From JBGPIK01 sp041484845 (lineage in GTDB: Bacteria > Desulfobacterota > Binatia > UBA9968): 20,898 nucleotides of DNA. Shown piece by piece: positions 12,315 to 20,057 of this stretch. Position 1 is the stretch's first letter. Each line of letters starts with the position of its first letter. Position numbers and translations under genes: made by a program. The notes beneath the pieces were generated by a model. That model ran no database searches. It was given only the letters and a program-made list of their open reading frames with translations, and was not told the DNA's origin. The DNA is taken from NCBI GenBank assembly GCA_041484845.1, contig JBGPIK010000073.1, positions 1 through 20,898 on the forward strand. The letters run 5' to 3'.

Positions 12315-14356
12315 GACTAGCGTTCATCGAGATCGCTGGTTTTCGTGGTTTTAAGGAGAAGACCCGCTTCGATTTGCCGGCCGGCTTTGCTGTACTGACG
12401 GGGCGGAATGGCGTCGGTAAGAGCACAGTGCTGGACGCGGTGGATTTTGTCCTCACCGGCACTATCAACAAATACGATGTCACAGGGGCGAAGGGAGGAG
12501 GTCTCGACGAACATATCTGGTGGGTCGGCGAGGGCACTGCGAAAAATCAATACGTAACAGTAGGCTTCGTAGATGAGACTAACGAGTTGTTCGTTATCAG
12601 CCGTAGCCGGGAACGAGGTCTCGATACGGCGAGTGATGACATTGGGCGCAGATTGTGCGTCGGGAATTCGCCGGCTCAGAATTGGGCCGAGACCTTGATC
12701 CGGACGAGCCTGATCAGAGATGAAACAATCGCCGCCCTCAGCCTCGATCTGCCCGAACAGGCGCGTTTCGCCGCGGTACGTGCCGCGATCGGCGGCTTGG
12801 CTGGACCTGATCATACCGAAAGGACTGGGGCTCTCGTCCGAGCGACGACTTTTGCGAAGACGCAACAGGAAGCGCGCTTAGTCGAGTCTCAGGCTGAACT
12901 TGGTCGTGCTCTAAGCGCTCTGACAGAGGCTCGTAGTGTAGCCGAGAGACAGACAGATGTCGTTGAAGCTGAGCAGATTATCGAAACGCTAGTTCCTGAT
13001 ATTGCGGCTGCACAGGGAGATCGCGCTGAGATGATTCGGCGACATGTTGCCGAGAGGAAGCGATCGATATCAGCACTAGAAGACGCTGTGGCCCTGGCCG
13101 AGCGCTTGGAGACGGAACGGTTTCACTTCGAATCAGACGCTGGCAAAGCCGAAATTGCATCCGCGCATGCAACCTACGACGCGGTTAGAGAGGCGAACGA
13201 GAAAGCTGACGAGAAACGAGCAGACGCGCAACGAGTAGAAGCTGCGGAACGGGAAAGCGACGGCTTCGCAAGTCATATGGTCGCCCTACTTGATCACGGC
13301 GAAGCAATTGGTTTGCAGGCTGGCCATTGCCCGCTGTGCGATGCCGTACACACCCCGGAGGAGTTCGCCGCCGCCATCGCAGCGGCGCGATCAAGGCTGA
13401 GTGCGCGAGGCGCTCGCGCAGCACAGGCTACTGCAGCGCTTGAAAGCGCACTCCTAGCGATTAAACAGAGCGCAGCTGCGTTATCGGTCGCCGAGCAGCG
13501 CCTCGAATCAGTCGAGGTCCGGCAGGCTAAACTATCGCAGGACATCGAGCGCGTGGCGAGAATTTTTGAACAATGGGGTTTGGCGGCATCGCCTTCGCAG
13601 CCACAACAGGCGCGCCGGCTGTTATTCCAAAGACAGAACGAAACGGCGCGGCTTGAGCAGGCCCTCTTTATGTTGGAGGCATCGAGCGCGCATGACCGCG
13701 TGGCGGCGCTCGATGCCCGTGTTGAGCAGCTGCGGGCTCAACTCGACGAGGAAACAGCAAAGCTGACGGCTGCCGAGCGCGCGGTTGAAGCGGCTAGGCA
13801 GATCGATAGCGGTGCTAAGGATGTAGCCAACCAGGTTCTGATGGAGCAGTTCCATACGGTCATGCCACTGTTGAAGGAGCTGTATCAACGTCTTCGACCG
13901 CACATTGATTGGCGGGAGATTGAGACGGACTTTGGTGGTCGCGTACGTGCGTCTTTAAATTTCACGGTTGGTGATGGTCGAAATCCACAGTTCCTCTTCA
14001 GCAGCGGTCAACGTCGGGCAGCCGGGATTGCCTTTCTCCTCGCCATCCATCTTTCCCGCCCATGGTGTCGTTTCCGTTCGCTCTTGCTCGACGATCCCGT
14101 TCAACACATTGATGATTTTCGTGCCCTTAATTTAGTTGAAGTGCTTTCGGCTGTAAGGCGAACGGGTCGACAGGTTATTGTAGCTGTGGAAGACCCCGCT
14201 CTTGCGGACCTTCTATGCAGGCGACTTCGAAGTACGACCAGCGAAGCAGGTAGGCGCTTTGAACTGGTCACTGCGATAAACGGCTCGGCTGCGATAGCGC
14301 AACAGACCGACATCTTCCCACTACCTCGAGAAATTTTGAAAACGGCGGAAGCTTAA
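12311..14356 (+). CDS. SMC/Rad50-like ATPase with zinc hook (LmuB/DdmC-like)
   Basis: The 681-residue ABC-type ATPase has its nucleotide-binding domain split by coiled coils. The N-terminal half has LAFIEIAGFRGFKEK and Walker A GRNGVGKST (31-39). Long Ala/Glu/Arg-rich coiled coils run from about 180 to 335 and 355 to 510, joined by a CPLC hook (C340, C343), like the Rad50 zinc hook. The C-terminal half has the signature FSSGQRR (near 563-569) and Walker B LLLDDP with D594-D595, where Rad50 has Asp-Glu. The variant DDP is shared with several defence SMC-like ATPases. Such proteins sense unusual DNA ends or structures, and in Lamassu they gate the effector. ATG 12311 overlaps the upstream stop (ATGA). 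Intact and full length. Confidence 0.88.
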   Translation: MRLAFIEIAGFRGFKEKTRFDLPAGFAVLTGRNGVGKSTVLDAVDFVLTGTINKYDVTGAKGGGLDEHIWWVGEGTAKNQYVTVGFVDETNELFVISRSRERGLDTASDDIGRRLCVGNSPAQNWAETLIRTSLIRDETIAALSLDLPEQARFAAVRAAIGGLAGPDHTERTGALVRATTFAKTQQEARLVESQAELGRALSALTEARSVAERQTDVVEAEQIIETLVPDIAAAQGDRAEMIRRHVAERKRSISALEDAVALAERLETERFHFESDAGKAEIASAHATYDAVREANEKADEKRADAQRVEAAERESDGFASHMVALLDHGEAIGLQAGHCPLCDAVHTPEEFAAAIAAARSRLSARGARAAQATAALESALLAIKQSAAALSVAEQRLESVEVRQAKLSQDIERVARIFEQWGLAASPSQPQQARRLLFQRQNETARLEQALFMLEASSAHDRVAALDARVEQLRAQLDEETAKLTAAERAVEAARQIDSGAKDVANQVLMEQFHTVMPLLKELYQRLRPHIDWREIETDFGGRVRASLNFTVGDGRNPQFLFSSGQRRAAGIAFLLAIHLSRPWCRFRSLLLDDPVQHIDDFRALNLVEVLSAVRRTGRQVIVAVEDPALADLLCRRLRSTTSEAGRRFELVTAINGSAAIAQQTDIFPLPREILKTAEA

Positions 14357-14374
14357 CCTAAGTGTAGAGCGAAA

Positions 14375-14397
14375 CGCCAGGGTCAGCCCTGCAAAAG
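14375..14397. repeat. REP-like hairpin flanking the transposase remnant
   Basis: CAGGG (14378-14382) pairs with CCCTG (14387-14391) around TCAG. It lies 3' of the RAYT remnant, where REP-type palindromes normally sit. Recognition as a REP is by resemblance only. Confidence 0.4.
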
Positions 14398-14489
14398 TGA
14401 ACGAGTGGACTGTATGTAGCTATACAAGTCTTAAAACTCCCAAACCACAGCGCCGCGAGAAATTAAAGTGGATAGACTTTCTTGCTACC

Positions 14490-14705
14490 TCATCTCCTCA
14501 TATCATTGAGCGCCGCTCGACCGCGTGGACGCATGGTGCTTTCGAGTCCGTATAGACTAGCTAATCTCGTCTGCCAGTCTGTCTCTCCGAAAGGTCTTTG
14601 GCGATTTGCAGACTTACGAATCAAAGTCAGCTGACGCGCTGATAACGGATCGTCGATTCTCGTTGTCCAGTTTACCTCGATTTCCATAGGACAGGGATCG
14701 ATCAA
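14490..14705 (-). pseudogene. REP-associated tyrosine transposase (RAYT) C-terminal remnant
   Basis: The minus-strand frame of 71 codons reads NRQRPFGETDWQTRLASLYG and then GLESTMRPRGR. The RPFG...W...GLESTxRPRGR pattern is the C-terminal signature of RAYT/IS200-like Y1 transposases, which normally exceed 200 residues. The catalytic HUH and Tyr regions are absent. The short flank just upstream on that strand (14736-14760) suggests an internal deletion that removed the N-terminal part. It lies directly between the SIR2/ATPase operon and a broken aldo/keto reductase copy. Confidence 0.72.
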
Positions 14706-14735
14706 GTCGTTCCGGCTCCGACTTGACCAGGAGAA

Positions 14736-14760
14736 AATTCCAGGGACATAACACTAATTC
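14736..14760. repeat. RAYT-associated flank
   Basis: AATTCCAGGGACATAACACT and the following AATTC resemble the AATTCC(G/A)GGGACA flank often seen beside RAYT genes, placed just 5' of the remnant on its strand. It probably marks the element boundary. This is recognition from memory, not a computed match. Confidence 0.4.
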
Positions 14761-14785
14761 ATCGTTGCGTGACCGTTTCTTTCGC

Positions 14786-14998
14786 TCAAATCGCCACCGA
14801 ATCGTCGTGCGACCGCAGGAAAATCTCCCACGCTGACCGCGACGGGGCGACTTTTTCTTGCAGATTCTGTTTGCCGCTGTCGGTGATCGGCGTGAAATTC
14901 AGCCCTGCTTGAACCTTCCGTTCGAGTGGCGCCAGTTGTTCGCTGCCGATGATGACACTGGCGACGAGTTGGCTGATATTGAATTGTAACCACAGCAC
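14786..14998 (-). pseudogene. C-terminal fragment of an aldo/keto reductase paralogue
   Basis: About 70 codons ending DDSVAI closely match the last part of the intact aldo/keto reductase at 15819-16820, sharing VASVIIG, LNFTPI and LQEKVAPSRSAWE; about three quarters of residues agree by eye. The N-terminal three quarters, including the whole active site, is missing. Its upstream edge (about 15000) lies next to the end of the VapC-module gene at 15007, so the module appears to have replaced or interrupted the rest. Confidence 0.75.
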
Positions 14999-15006
14999 CC
15001 CTTTGG

Positions 15007-15213
15007 TTAGCCGGACGCAACTAATTTTCGCCGTCGGGGCCGGCCGGATGTTTCGGTGCGTGGCCGGCGCGGTTTTCGAGCAACCGTCGTGAATTCACCA
15101 AGCGTTTCGCGCTGCTTTAAGTCACGGTAGATCGCATCCAAATCGAAACCGAATCTGGCGGCATAGCGATGGCGCGCTTTACGCACCTCTTCCACTATCG
15201 AATCCTTCGCCAT
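15007..15213 (-). CDS. Small basic protein, probable antitoxin partner of the VapC-like gene
   Basis: The 68-residue product (MAKDSIVEEVRKARHRYAAR start, then FGFDLDAIYRDLKQRE) has an Arg/Lys-rich tail. Short proteins with the VEEVRxxRxxxAxxFxxDLDAI pattern commonly accompany PIN-domain genes in this arrangement. It begins 4 bases after the PIN gene stop on the same strand, so the toxin-like gene comes first, the reverse of the usual antitoxin-first order. ATG 15213 was chosen over the longer in-frame extension, which overlaps the PIN gene. No DNA-binding motif is recognisable. The antitoxin role is inferred from context. Confidence 0.65.
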   Translation of the reverse strand: MAKDSIVEEVRKARHRYAARFGFDLDAIYRDLKQRETLGEFTTVARKPRRPRTETSGRPRRRKLVASG

Positions 15214-15217
15214 GTTC

Positions 15218-15709
15218 TTAACCCTCCATGAGTTCTTCGGGCGTGCAAAGTATCGGTGGTTCGTAATTTCCGTTGCGGCAAATCGCTTCGATCTCGCTCC
15301 GCATTCGCGCATTGGCGATATGGGTGCAATTCCAAGTTAACAGATATTCAATTCCGTGAACCGCTGCAATTGCGATGTGTAATGCATCGACTTCAGCTTT
15401 TTTTGGAATCGGTCCTTGATCAATTAGAGATCTGGCGAGTCGAACCACGTCCAAGGTTGGCTCAAGAACGGGTACGCCTCTAACGATCCCGAGCCGCCGC
15501 CGCGCGCGCAGTGGATCGCCTGCGGCTGCCTCCTGTAAGACTAATGGTGAAACGTAAAGTTCGAACTGTGATCGGTGGTTTTGCCACCACGTCCTAGTCA
15601 AACGTTGGTGCGCACGCTGGACTAAATCCTTGCTCGGCCTAGCAGTCAAGTAACTGATTACCGTGGTTTCGACGTACACGCTCGCAGTCACGTAACCATC
15701 GTAGCGCAA
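15218..15709 (-). CDS. PIN-domain protein (VapC-like)
   Basis: The 163-residue PIN domain uses the VYVETTVISYL start seen in a VapC subgroup in which the first acidic residue is Glu (E14). E60, D108 in KAEVDALHIAIA and N127 in TWNCTHIANA follow. It is likely a Mg-dependent RNase toxin coupled with the 68-residue gene downstream. The long frame starts with TTG at 15709; GTG 15691 or 15679 are alternatives and none has a good ribosome site. It lies between the fragmentary and intact aldo/keto reductase copies. Confidence 0.82.
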   Translation of the reverse strand: MRYDGYVTASVYVETTVISYLTARPSKDLVQRAHQRLTRTWWQNHRSQFELYVSPLVLQEAAAGDPLRARRRLGIVRGVPVLEPTLDVVRLARSLIDQGPIPKKAEVDALHIAIAAVHGIEYLLTWNCTHIANARMRSEIEAICRNGNYEPPILCTPEELMEG

Positions 15710-15818
15710 TATCAGGACAGCGTCTAACGCTGAGTCTCGATGGCCGAATCTAAGAATTCTTGAATCATCTAACCACTTGTCCCGCCACCGAGTTGCGATT
15801 TCTGAGACACACCAAATT

Positions 15819-16820
15819 TCAAACCGTCACCGAGTCCTCGTGCGTCTCCAAGAAATTCTCCCACGCTGAGCGCGACGGCGCGACTTTTTCTTGAAGTTTC
15901 TGCTTGCCGCTTTCGCTGATCGGGGTAAAGTTGAGCGCGGCTTGGACGTTTTGTTCGAGTGGGGCCATTTGTTCGCAGCCGATGATGACACTGGCGACGG
16001 GTTGGCTTAGGTTGAACTGCAAAAGCTCGGCAGGCGAGGCGCGTCCCGAGCTATTTCCGACCAGCATTCCCTGGCCCATGACTTTCATGGAAAGGATGCC
16101 CATGTTCTTTTGCAATGCCAACGGCAAAGCGGATTGCTCGAACACCGGAATCGGGTCCATCTTGCGGACGGCAACTGGGTTTGCTGATTGCGCGGCATTG
16201 AGCGCCACCAAAACCGTATCGAAATCGTGACGGTGCAGCGCCTCGGTCATGGCGGCGCCGTCGATATGGCCGGTGACGCCGATGAAGCGCGCGACTTTTT
16301 GCGCTTTCAATTGCATCACGGCGGCAAGAACGCCGTTGGGGCTGCCGATGCGGTCTAGGTCGTTGAGATCGCTCAGGCTGTGGATCTGAATTAAATCGAG
16401 ATAGTCGGTCTGCAGAAATTTAAGACTCTGCTCCACGGAACGGAGCGCGCTGTCCCGTTCTCTCGGATCGATCTTGGTGGCGAGAAAGATTTGTTTGCGA
16501 CGCTTTTTGGAAAATTCGCCGAGCCGCTTCTCACTCAAGCGCTCGATCCCCCGGCGCGTGTAAGATCCCGCAGTGTCAAAGTAAGTGACGCCGAGCGCGA
16601 AAGCCCGCTCGAGCAGTGTTTGCGCCGAGTCTTCATTCTCGATGGAACAGAAACGAGTGCCGGATCCGAAGCCGATGCAGGAGACCATTTCACCGGTTTT
16701 GCCCAAGCGGCGTTTGGGAAGTGGATCTGGGGTCCCACTCACAGCGTTTTGCGCGACACACAGAACTACGGCCGCTGTGGTGGCCTTCAGAAATTCACGA
16801 CGAGACCAGCGTGATTTCAT
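15819..16820 (-). CDS. Tat-exported aldo/keto reductase
   Basis: The 333-residue protein starts at ATG 16820, with GGAAGGAG 5 bases upstream. A twin-arginine signal is evident: SRREFLKATTAAVVLCVA (residues 6-23). The AKR tetrad is present: D82, Y87 (FDTAGSY), K116 (LATK) and H147 (LIQIHS). The barrel ends with SVIIGCEQMAPLE, the usual NADPH-proximal segment. AKRs reduce carbonyls using NADPH; Tat export implies cofactor-loaded folding before secretion. The substrate is unknown. The gene is divergent from the oxalate-type operon with a 173-base gap. A paralogous tail lies about 0.8 kb away (14786-14998). Confidence 0.88.
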   Translation of the reverse strand: MKSRWSRREFLKATTAAVVLCVAQNAVSGTPDPLPKRRLGKTGEMVSCIGFGSGTRFCSIENEDSAQTLLERAFALGVTYFDTAGSYTRRGIERLSEKRLGEFSKKRRKQIFLATKIDPRERDSALRSVEQSLKFLQTDYLDLIQIHSLSDLNDLDRIGSPNGVLAAVMQLKAQKVARFIGVTGHIDGAAMTEALHRHDFDTVLVALNAAQSANPVAVRKMDPIPVFEQSALPLALQKNMGILSMKVMGQGMLVGNSSGRASPAELLQFNLSQPVASVIIGCEQMAPLEQNVQAALNFTPISESGKQKLQEKVAPSRSAWENFLETHEDSVTV

Positions 16821-16993
16821 AACGGCTCCTTCCAATCCAACTTACCATAAGCTACGCGCGCATCTTAATCCAACTCAGGGCTGGGGACCACAAGCGGTGG
16901 GTAGCTTTCACGCCATGAATGTGGCCGCTTGAGCCTAGCGTCGCTATTATGTATTTTGGGCTTTTACCGGTAGACCAACAGAGAGAGGTAATT

Positions 16994-18712
16994 ATGGCAA
17001 CACTTAACAATGCCGAGACCAAAAAAGAACCGTCCGGCCCGGTGATCTCCGGCGGGCACCTGGTCGCTAAGGCATTAAAAAATGAAGGCGTCGAGGTGAT
17101 CTGGACGCTCTGCGGCGGTCACATCGTCGATATCTACGATGGTTGTTTGGACGAAGGGATTAAAATCATCGACGTCCGCCACGAACAGGTGGCGGCGCAT
17201 GCCGCCGATGGTTATTCGCGGCAAAGCGGTAAAATCGGTTGCGTGGTAACGACGGCGGGTCCCGGAACCACCAACGCGATGACCGGCATCGCCAATGCGT
17301 TTCGGGCCGAAAGTCCATTACTGATGATCGGCGGGCAGGGTGCGCTCAGCCAACACAAGATGGGCTCTCTTCAGGATTTGCCCCACGTCGATATCATGTC
17401 ACCGATCACAAAGTTCGCGGCTTCTGTGCCGCATACGGAACGTATTGCGGATATGATCTCGATGGCGTTCCGTGAATCGGTCAACGGCGCGCCGGGGCCC
17501 AGTTATCTGGAGATCCCGCGCGATGTGCTCGATGCAAAAGTCCCGCTGGAGCGCGCTCGCATTCCTCAGCCGGGCGCCTATCGCGCGTCGACCAAATCCG
17601 TCGGCGACCCGGCCGACATCGAACGTCTGGCCGATATCTTGGTCAATTCCGAACGTCCCTGCGCGCTGTTCGGCACGCAAGTCTGGACTTGTAGAGGCCA
17701 TGATGCGGCGGTGGAGTTCTGTCGCGCGCTCAACGTTCCTGGATACATGAACGGTGCGAGCCGCGGCATCTTCGCGCCGGGCGATCCGCACGGTTTTAAC
17801 CGCACCCGCCGGGTGGCCTTCGACAAGGCCGATGTGATCCTGATCGTCGGCTGTCCGTTCGATTTTCGCTTGGGCTATGGTCGCCGGTTGCGTTCCGATG
17901 CCATCGTCGTGCAGATCGATCTGGATTATCGCAACGTTGGCAAAAACCGCGATATCTCGCTTGGCCTGGTCGGTGATTGCGGCGCGATTCTGAGTGCCGT
18001 GGCGCAGGCCGCCACCGGCCGTGCGTCTAAGGGCAATGCCAAGCGTAGCGAATGGATGAAAGAGTTGCGGGCGGGAGAGGCCAAGGCCTATGAAAAGCTC
18101 TTGCCCTCTTTCAAGTCCGAATCGGTGCCGATCAATCCGTACCGCGTGGCCTATGAGATCAATGAATTCTTGACGGAAAACACGGTTTACATCGGTGATG
18201 GCGGCGACGTCGTGACGATTACCGCGACGGCGGTAGAGCCGCGCCGGGCCGGCAACTGGATGGATCCCGGTCCGCTAGGTACGCTGGGAGTCGGCACATC
18301 ATTCGCCATGGCGACCAAGTTCGTTCACCCCAAAAAGGAAGTGCTTTGCTATTACGGGGATGGTTCCTTCGGCATGACGTCCTGGGACATGGAAACGGCG
18401 CAGCGCTTTGGCCTGCCCTATATTGCGGTCATCGGCAACAACTCGGCAATGAACCAGATCCGTTGTGGCCAGATCGGCAAATATGGTCCCGAGCGCGGCT
18501 GTGTCGGCAACAAACTGGGCGATGTCAATTTCGAAAAATTCGGCGAATGTTTTGGCGCATGGGGCATCGCCGTGCGCGAGCCGAATCAAATTCGCTCCGC
18601 GTTGGAAAAAGCGCGCGAGCGCGTTGCCGGCGGCCAGTGCGCGATCGTCAACATCTGGGTGGACCCCAACGAATATGCGCCGGGGACCAAGGCGCAGACA
18701 ATGTACAAGTAA
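16994..18712 (+). CDS. ThDP-dependent oxalyl-CoA decarboxylase / 2-hydroxyacyl-CoA lyase-like enzyme
   Basis: The 572-residue enzyme has three ThDP-family domains: an N-terminal pyrimidine-binding domain with catalytic Glu E64 (VRHEQVAAHAADGY), a central domain around 200-350, and a PP domain with G455-DG...N482-N483 for ThDP and Mg. A PGTTN/AFRAESPLL core is typical of acetolactate synthase, HACL and OXC relatives. Next to an frc-like gene, oxalyl-CoA decarboxylation to formyl-CoA is likely. The sequence after GNN (SAMNQIRCGQIGKYGPE) differs from canonical Oxalobacter OXC, so a related hydroxyacyl-CoA lyase is the main alternative. ATG 16994 has GAGAGAGG just upstream; the 25 upstream in-frame codons are rejected. 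It forms an operon with the next gene (19-base gap). Confidence 0.78.
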   Translation: MATLNNAETKKEPSGPVISGGHLVAKALKNEGVEVIWTLCGGHIVDIYDGCLDEGIKIIDVRHEQVAAHAADGYSRQSGKIGCVVTTAGPGTTNAMTGIANAFRAESPLLMIGGQGALSQHKMGSLQDLPHVDIMSPITKFAASVPHTERIADMISMAFRESVNGAPGPSYLEIPRDVLDAKVPLERARIPQPGAYRASTKSVGDPADIERLADILVNSERPCALFGTQVWTCRGHDAAVEFCRALNVPGYMNGASRGIFAPGDPHGFNRTRRVAFDKADVILIVGCPFDFRLGYGRRLRSDAIVVQIDLDYRNVGKNRDISLGLVGDCGAILSAVAQAATGRASKGNAKRSEWMKELRAGEAKAYEKLLPSFKSESVPINPYRVAYEINEFLTENTVYIGDGGDVVTITATAVEPRRAGNWMDPGPLGTLGVGTSFAMATKFVHPKKEVLCYYGDGSFGMTSWDMETAQRFGLPYIAVIGNNSAMNQIRCGQIGKYGPERGCVGNKLGDVNFEKFGECFGAWGIAVREPNQIRSALEKARERVAGGQCAIVNIWVDPNEYAPGTKAQTMYK

Positions 18713-18731
18713 CAACTGAGGAGAATGATCA

Positions 18732-19973
18732 ATGGGAAAAGCGCTCGATGGAATTCGGGTTCTCGATATGACGCATGTCCAGTCCGGCCCCACCTGCACG
18801 CAAATATTGGCGTGGTTCGGCGCCGACGTGATCAAGGTTGAACTGCCCGGCCGCGGAGATATCACCCGAGGCCAGCTGCGCGATAAGCCGAATGTCGATA
18901 GTCTCTATTTTACCATGCTCAACTGCAACAAACGCAGTATCACGCTCAATACGAAAAACGAGAAGGGCAAAGAAATTTTTCGCAAACTTATTCGGGCTTG
19001 TGACGTCATGGTGGAAAATTTTGCGCCCGGAGCGCTGGACCGTCAGGGTTTTACCTGGGAAGCGATTCACGAGCTCAATCCGCGCATAATTTACGCTTCG
19101 GTCAAGGGTTTCGGTCCGGGTCCATACGAAGACTGCAAAGTCTATGAGAACATCGCGCAATGCACCGGCGGCGCGGCGAGCACCACCGGCTTCGACGACG
19201 GCCCGCCCCTGGTAACCGGCGCGCAAATAGGCGATTCCGGGACCGGGATGCATCTGGTCGCTGGAATTCTTGCGGCATTGCTACAGCGCGAAAAAACAGG
19301 CAAGGGGCAGCGCGTCACTGCCGCCATGCAGGATGCCGTGATCAACTTGTGCCGCGTCAAGCTGCGCGATCAGCAACGGCTCGCCGCCGGCCCGCTGCAC
19401 GAATATCCGCAATACCCCAATGGGATTTTCGGCGCAAGCGTACCGCGAGCGGGTAATGCTTCCGGCGGTGGACAGCCCGGCTGGGCCGTGCGCACCAAAG
19501 GCGGCGGCCCTAATGATTATATCTATGTCATCATTCAGCCGGTGGGCTGGGAGCCCTTAATGAAGTTATGCGGCCGGACCGAGCTGATTACGGATCCCGC
19601 GTGGGCGACGCCGGAAGCGCGCTTGCCCAAACTCGATCAATGTTTTGCGCTCATCGAGCAGTGGACTTCGACCCTTGACAAATTTGATGTCATGCGCCGG
19701 CTCAACGAGTTCGAAATTCCCTGCGGGCCGATCCTCGATATGGGCGAGATCGCGGCGGAGCAAGCGCTGCGCGAAACCGGCACGATCGTCGAAGTGGACC
19801 ATCCCAAGCGCGGTAAGTTCCTGACGGTCGGCAATCCGATCAAATTGTCGGAGTCGCCCACCGAAGTAAAGCCTTCGCCGTTGTTGGGTGAACACACCGA
19901 CGAGATTCTCAAAACGATCCTTGGATTGAGCGAAGGAGAAATCGAAGCGGCGCATCAGGCAGGCGCGATCTGA
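18732..19973 (+). CDS. frc: Formyl-CoA:oxalate CoA-transferase (family III CoA-transferase)
   Basis: The 413-residue protein closely follows the Oxalobacter FRC pattern as I remember it: THVQSGPTCTQ, DKPNVDSLYFTMLNCNKRSI, VMVENFAPGALDR, the catalytic Asp at D168 in GDSGTGMH, the glycine loop GGGQPGW (245-251) and LLGEHTDE near the end. The enzyme moves CoA from formyl-CoA to oxalate through Asp-anhydride intermediates. With the upstream ThDP enzyme this makes an oxalate-to-formate-plus-CO2 cycle in the cytoplasm. It is somewhat shorter than the roughly 428 residues of characterised FRC, mainly before the glycine loop. GAGGAG (18718-18723) lies 8 bases before ATG. Intact. Confidence 0.88.
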   Translation: MGKALDGIRVLDMTHVQSGPTCTQILAWFGADVIKVELPGRGDITRGQLRDKPNVDSLYFTMLNCNKRSITLNTKNEKGKEIFRKLIRACDVMVENFAPGALDRQGFTWEAIHELNPRIIYASVKGFGPGPYEDCKVYENIAQCTGGAASTTGFDDGPPLVTGAQIGDSGTGMHLVAGILAALLQREKTGKGQRVTAAMQDAVINLCRVKLRDQQRLAAGPLHEYPQYPNGIFGASVPRAGNASGGGQPGWAVRTKGGGPNDYIYVIIQPVGWEPLMKLCGRTELITDPAWATPEARLPKLDQCFALIEQWTSTLDKFDVMRRLNEFEIPCGPILDMGEIAAEQALRETGTIVEVDHPKRGKFLTVGNPIKLSESPTEVKPSPLLGEHTDEILKTILGLSEGEIEAAHQAGAI

Positions 19974-20000
19974 GGCGAAAGAAATAACCCCGACGAAGAG

Positions 20001-20042
20001 CACGAAAGAGGCTGAAACTGAGTGGGTTTCGGCCTCTTCGTG
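20001..20042. terminator. Long hairpin between convergent genes
   Basis: The left arm CACGAAAGAGGCTGAAAC (20001-20018) pairs with GTTTCGGCCTCTTCGTG (20026-20042) around a 7-base loop, with one bulged A and one G-T pair. It lies between the frc stop and the end of the convergent hydrolase gene, so it can serve both strands, although T runs are short. Confidence 0.65.
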
Positions 20043-20057
20043 GTGAATCGAATCAAC

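Noticed and set aside
12317..12865. Reverse frame of 182 codons
   Set aside because: It is a shadow of the SMC-like ATPase gene, whose Walker A lies in the same stretch.
16880..16935. Hairpin CAAGCGG/CCGCTTG upstream of the ThDP gene as a riboswitch
   Set aside because: The stem is only 7 pairs with a long unstructured centre and matches no riboswitch class I know.
16919..16993. N-terminal extension of the ThDP enzyme
   Set aside because: ATG 16994 has a GAGAGAGG site and the family sequence starts after it; the extension lies in the promoter region.
18299..18865. Reverse frame of 188 codons
   Set aside because: It is antisense to the highly conserved ThDP/frc coding sequence and has no protein-like features.
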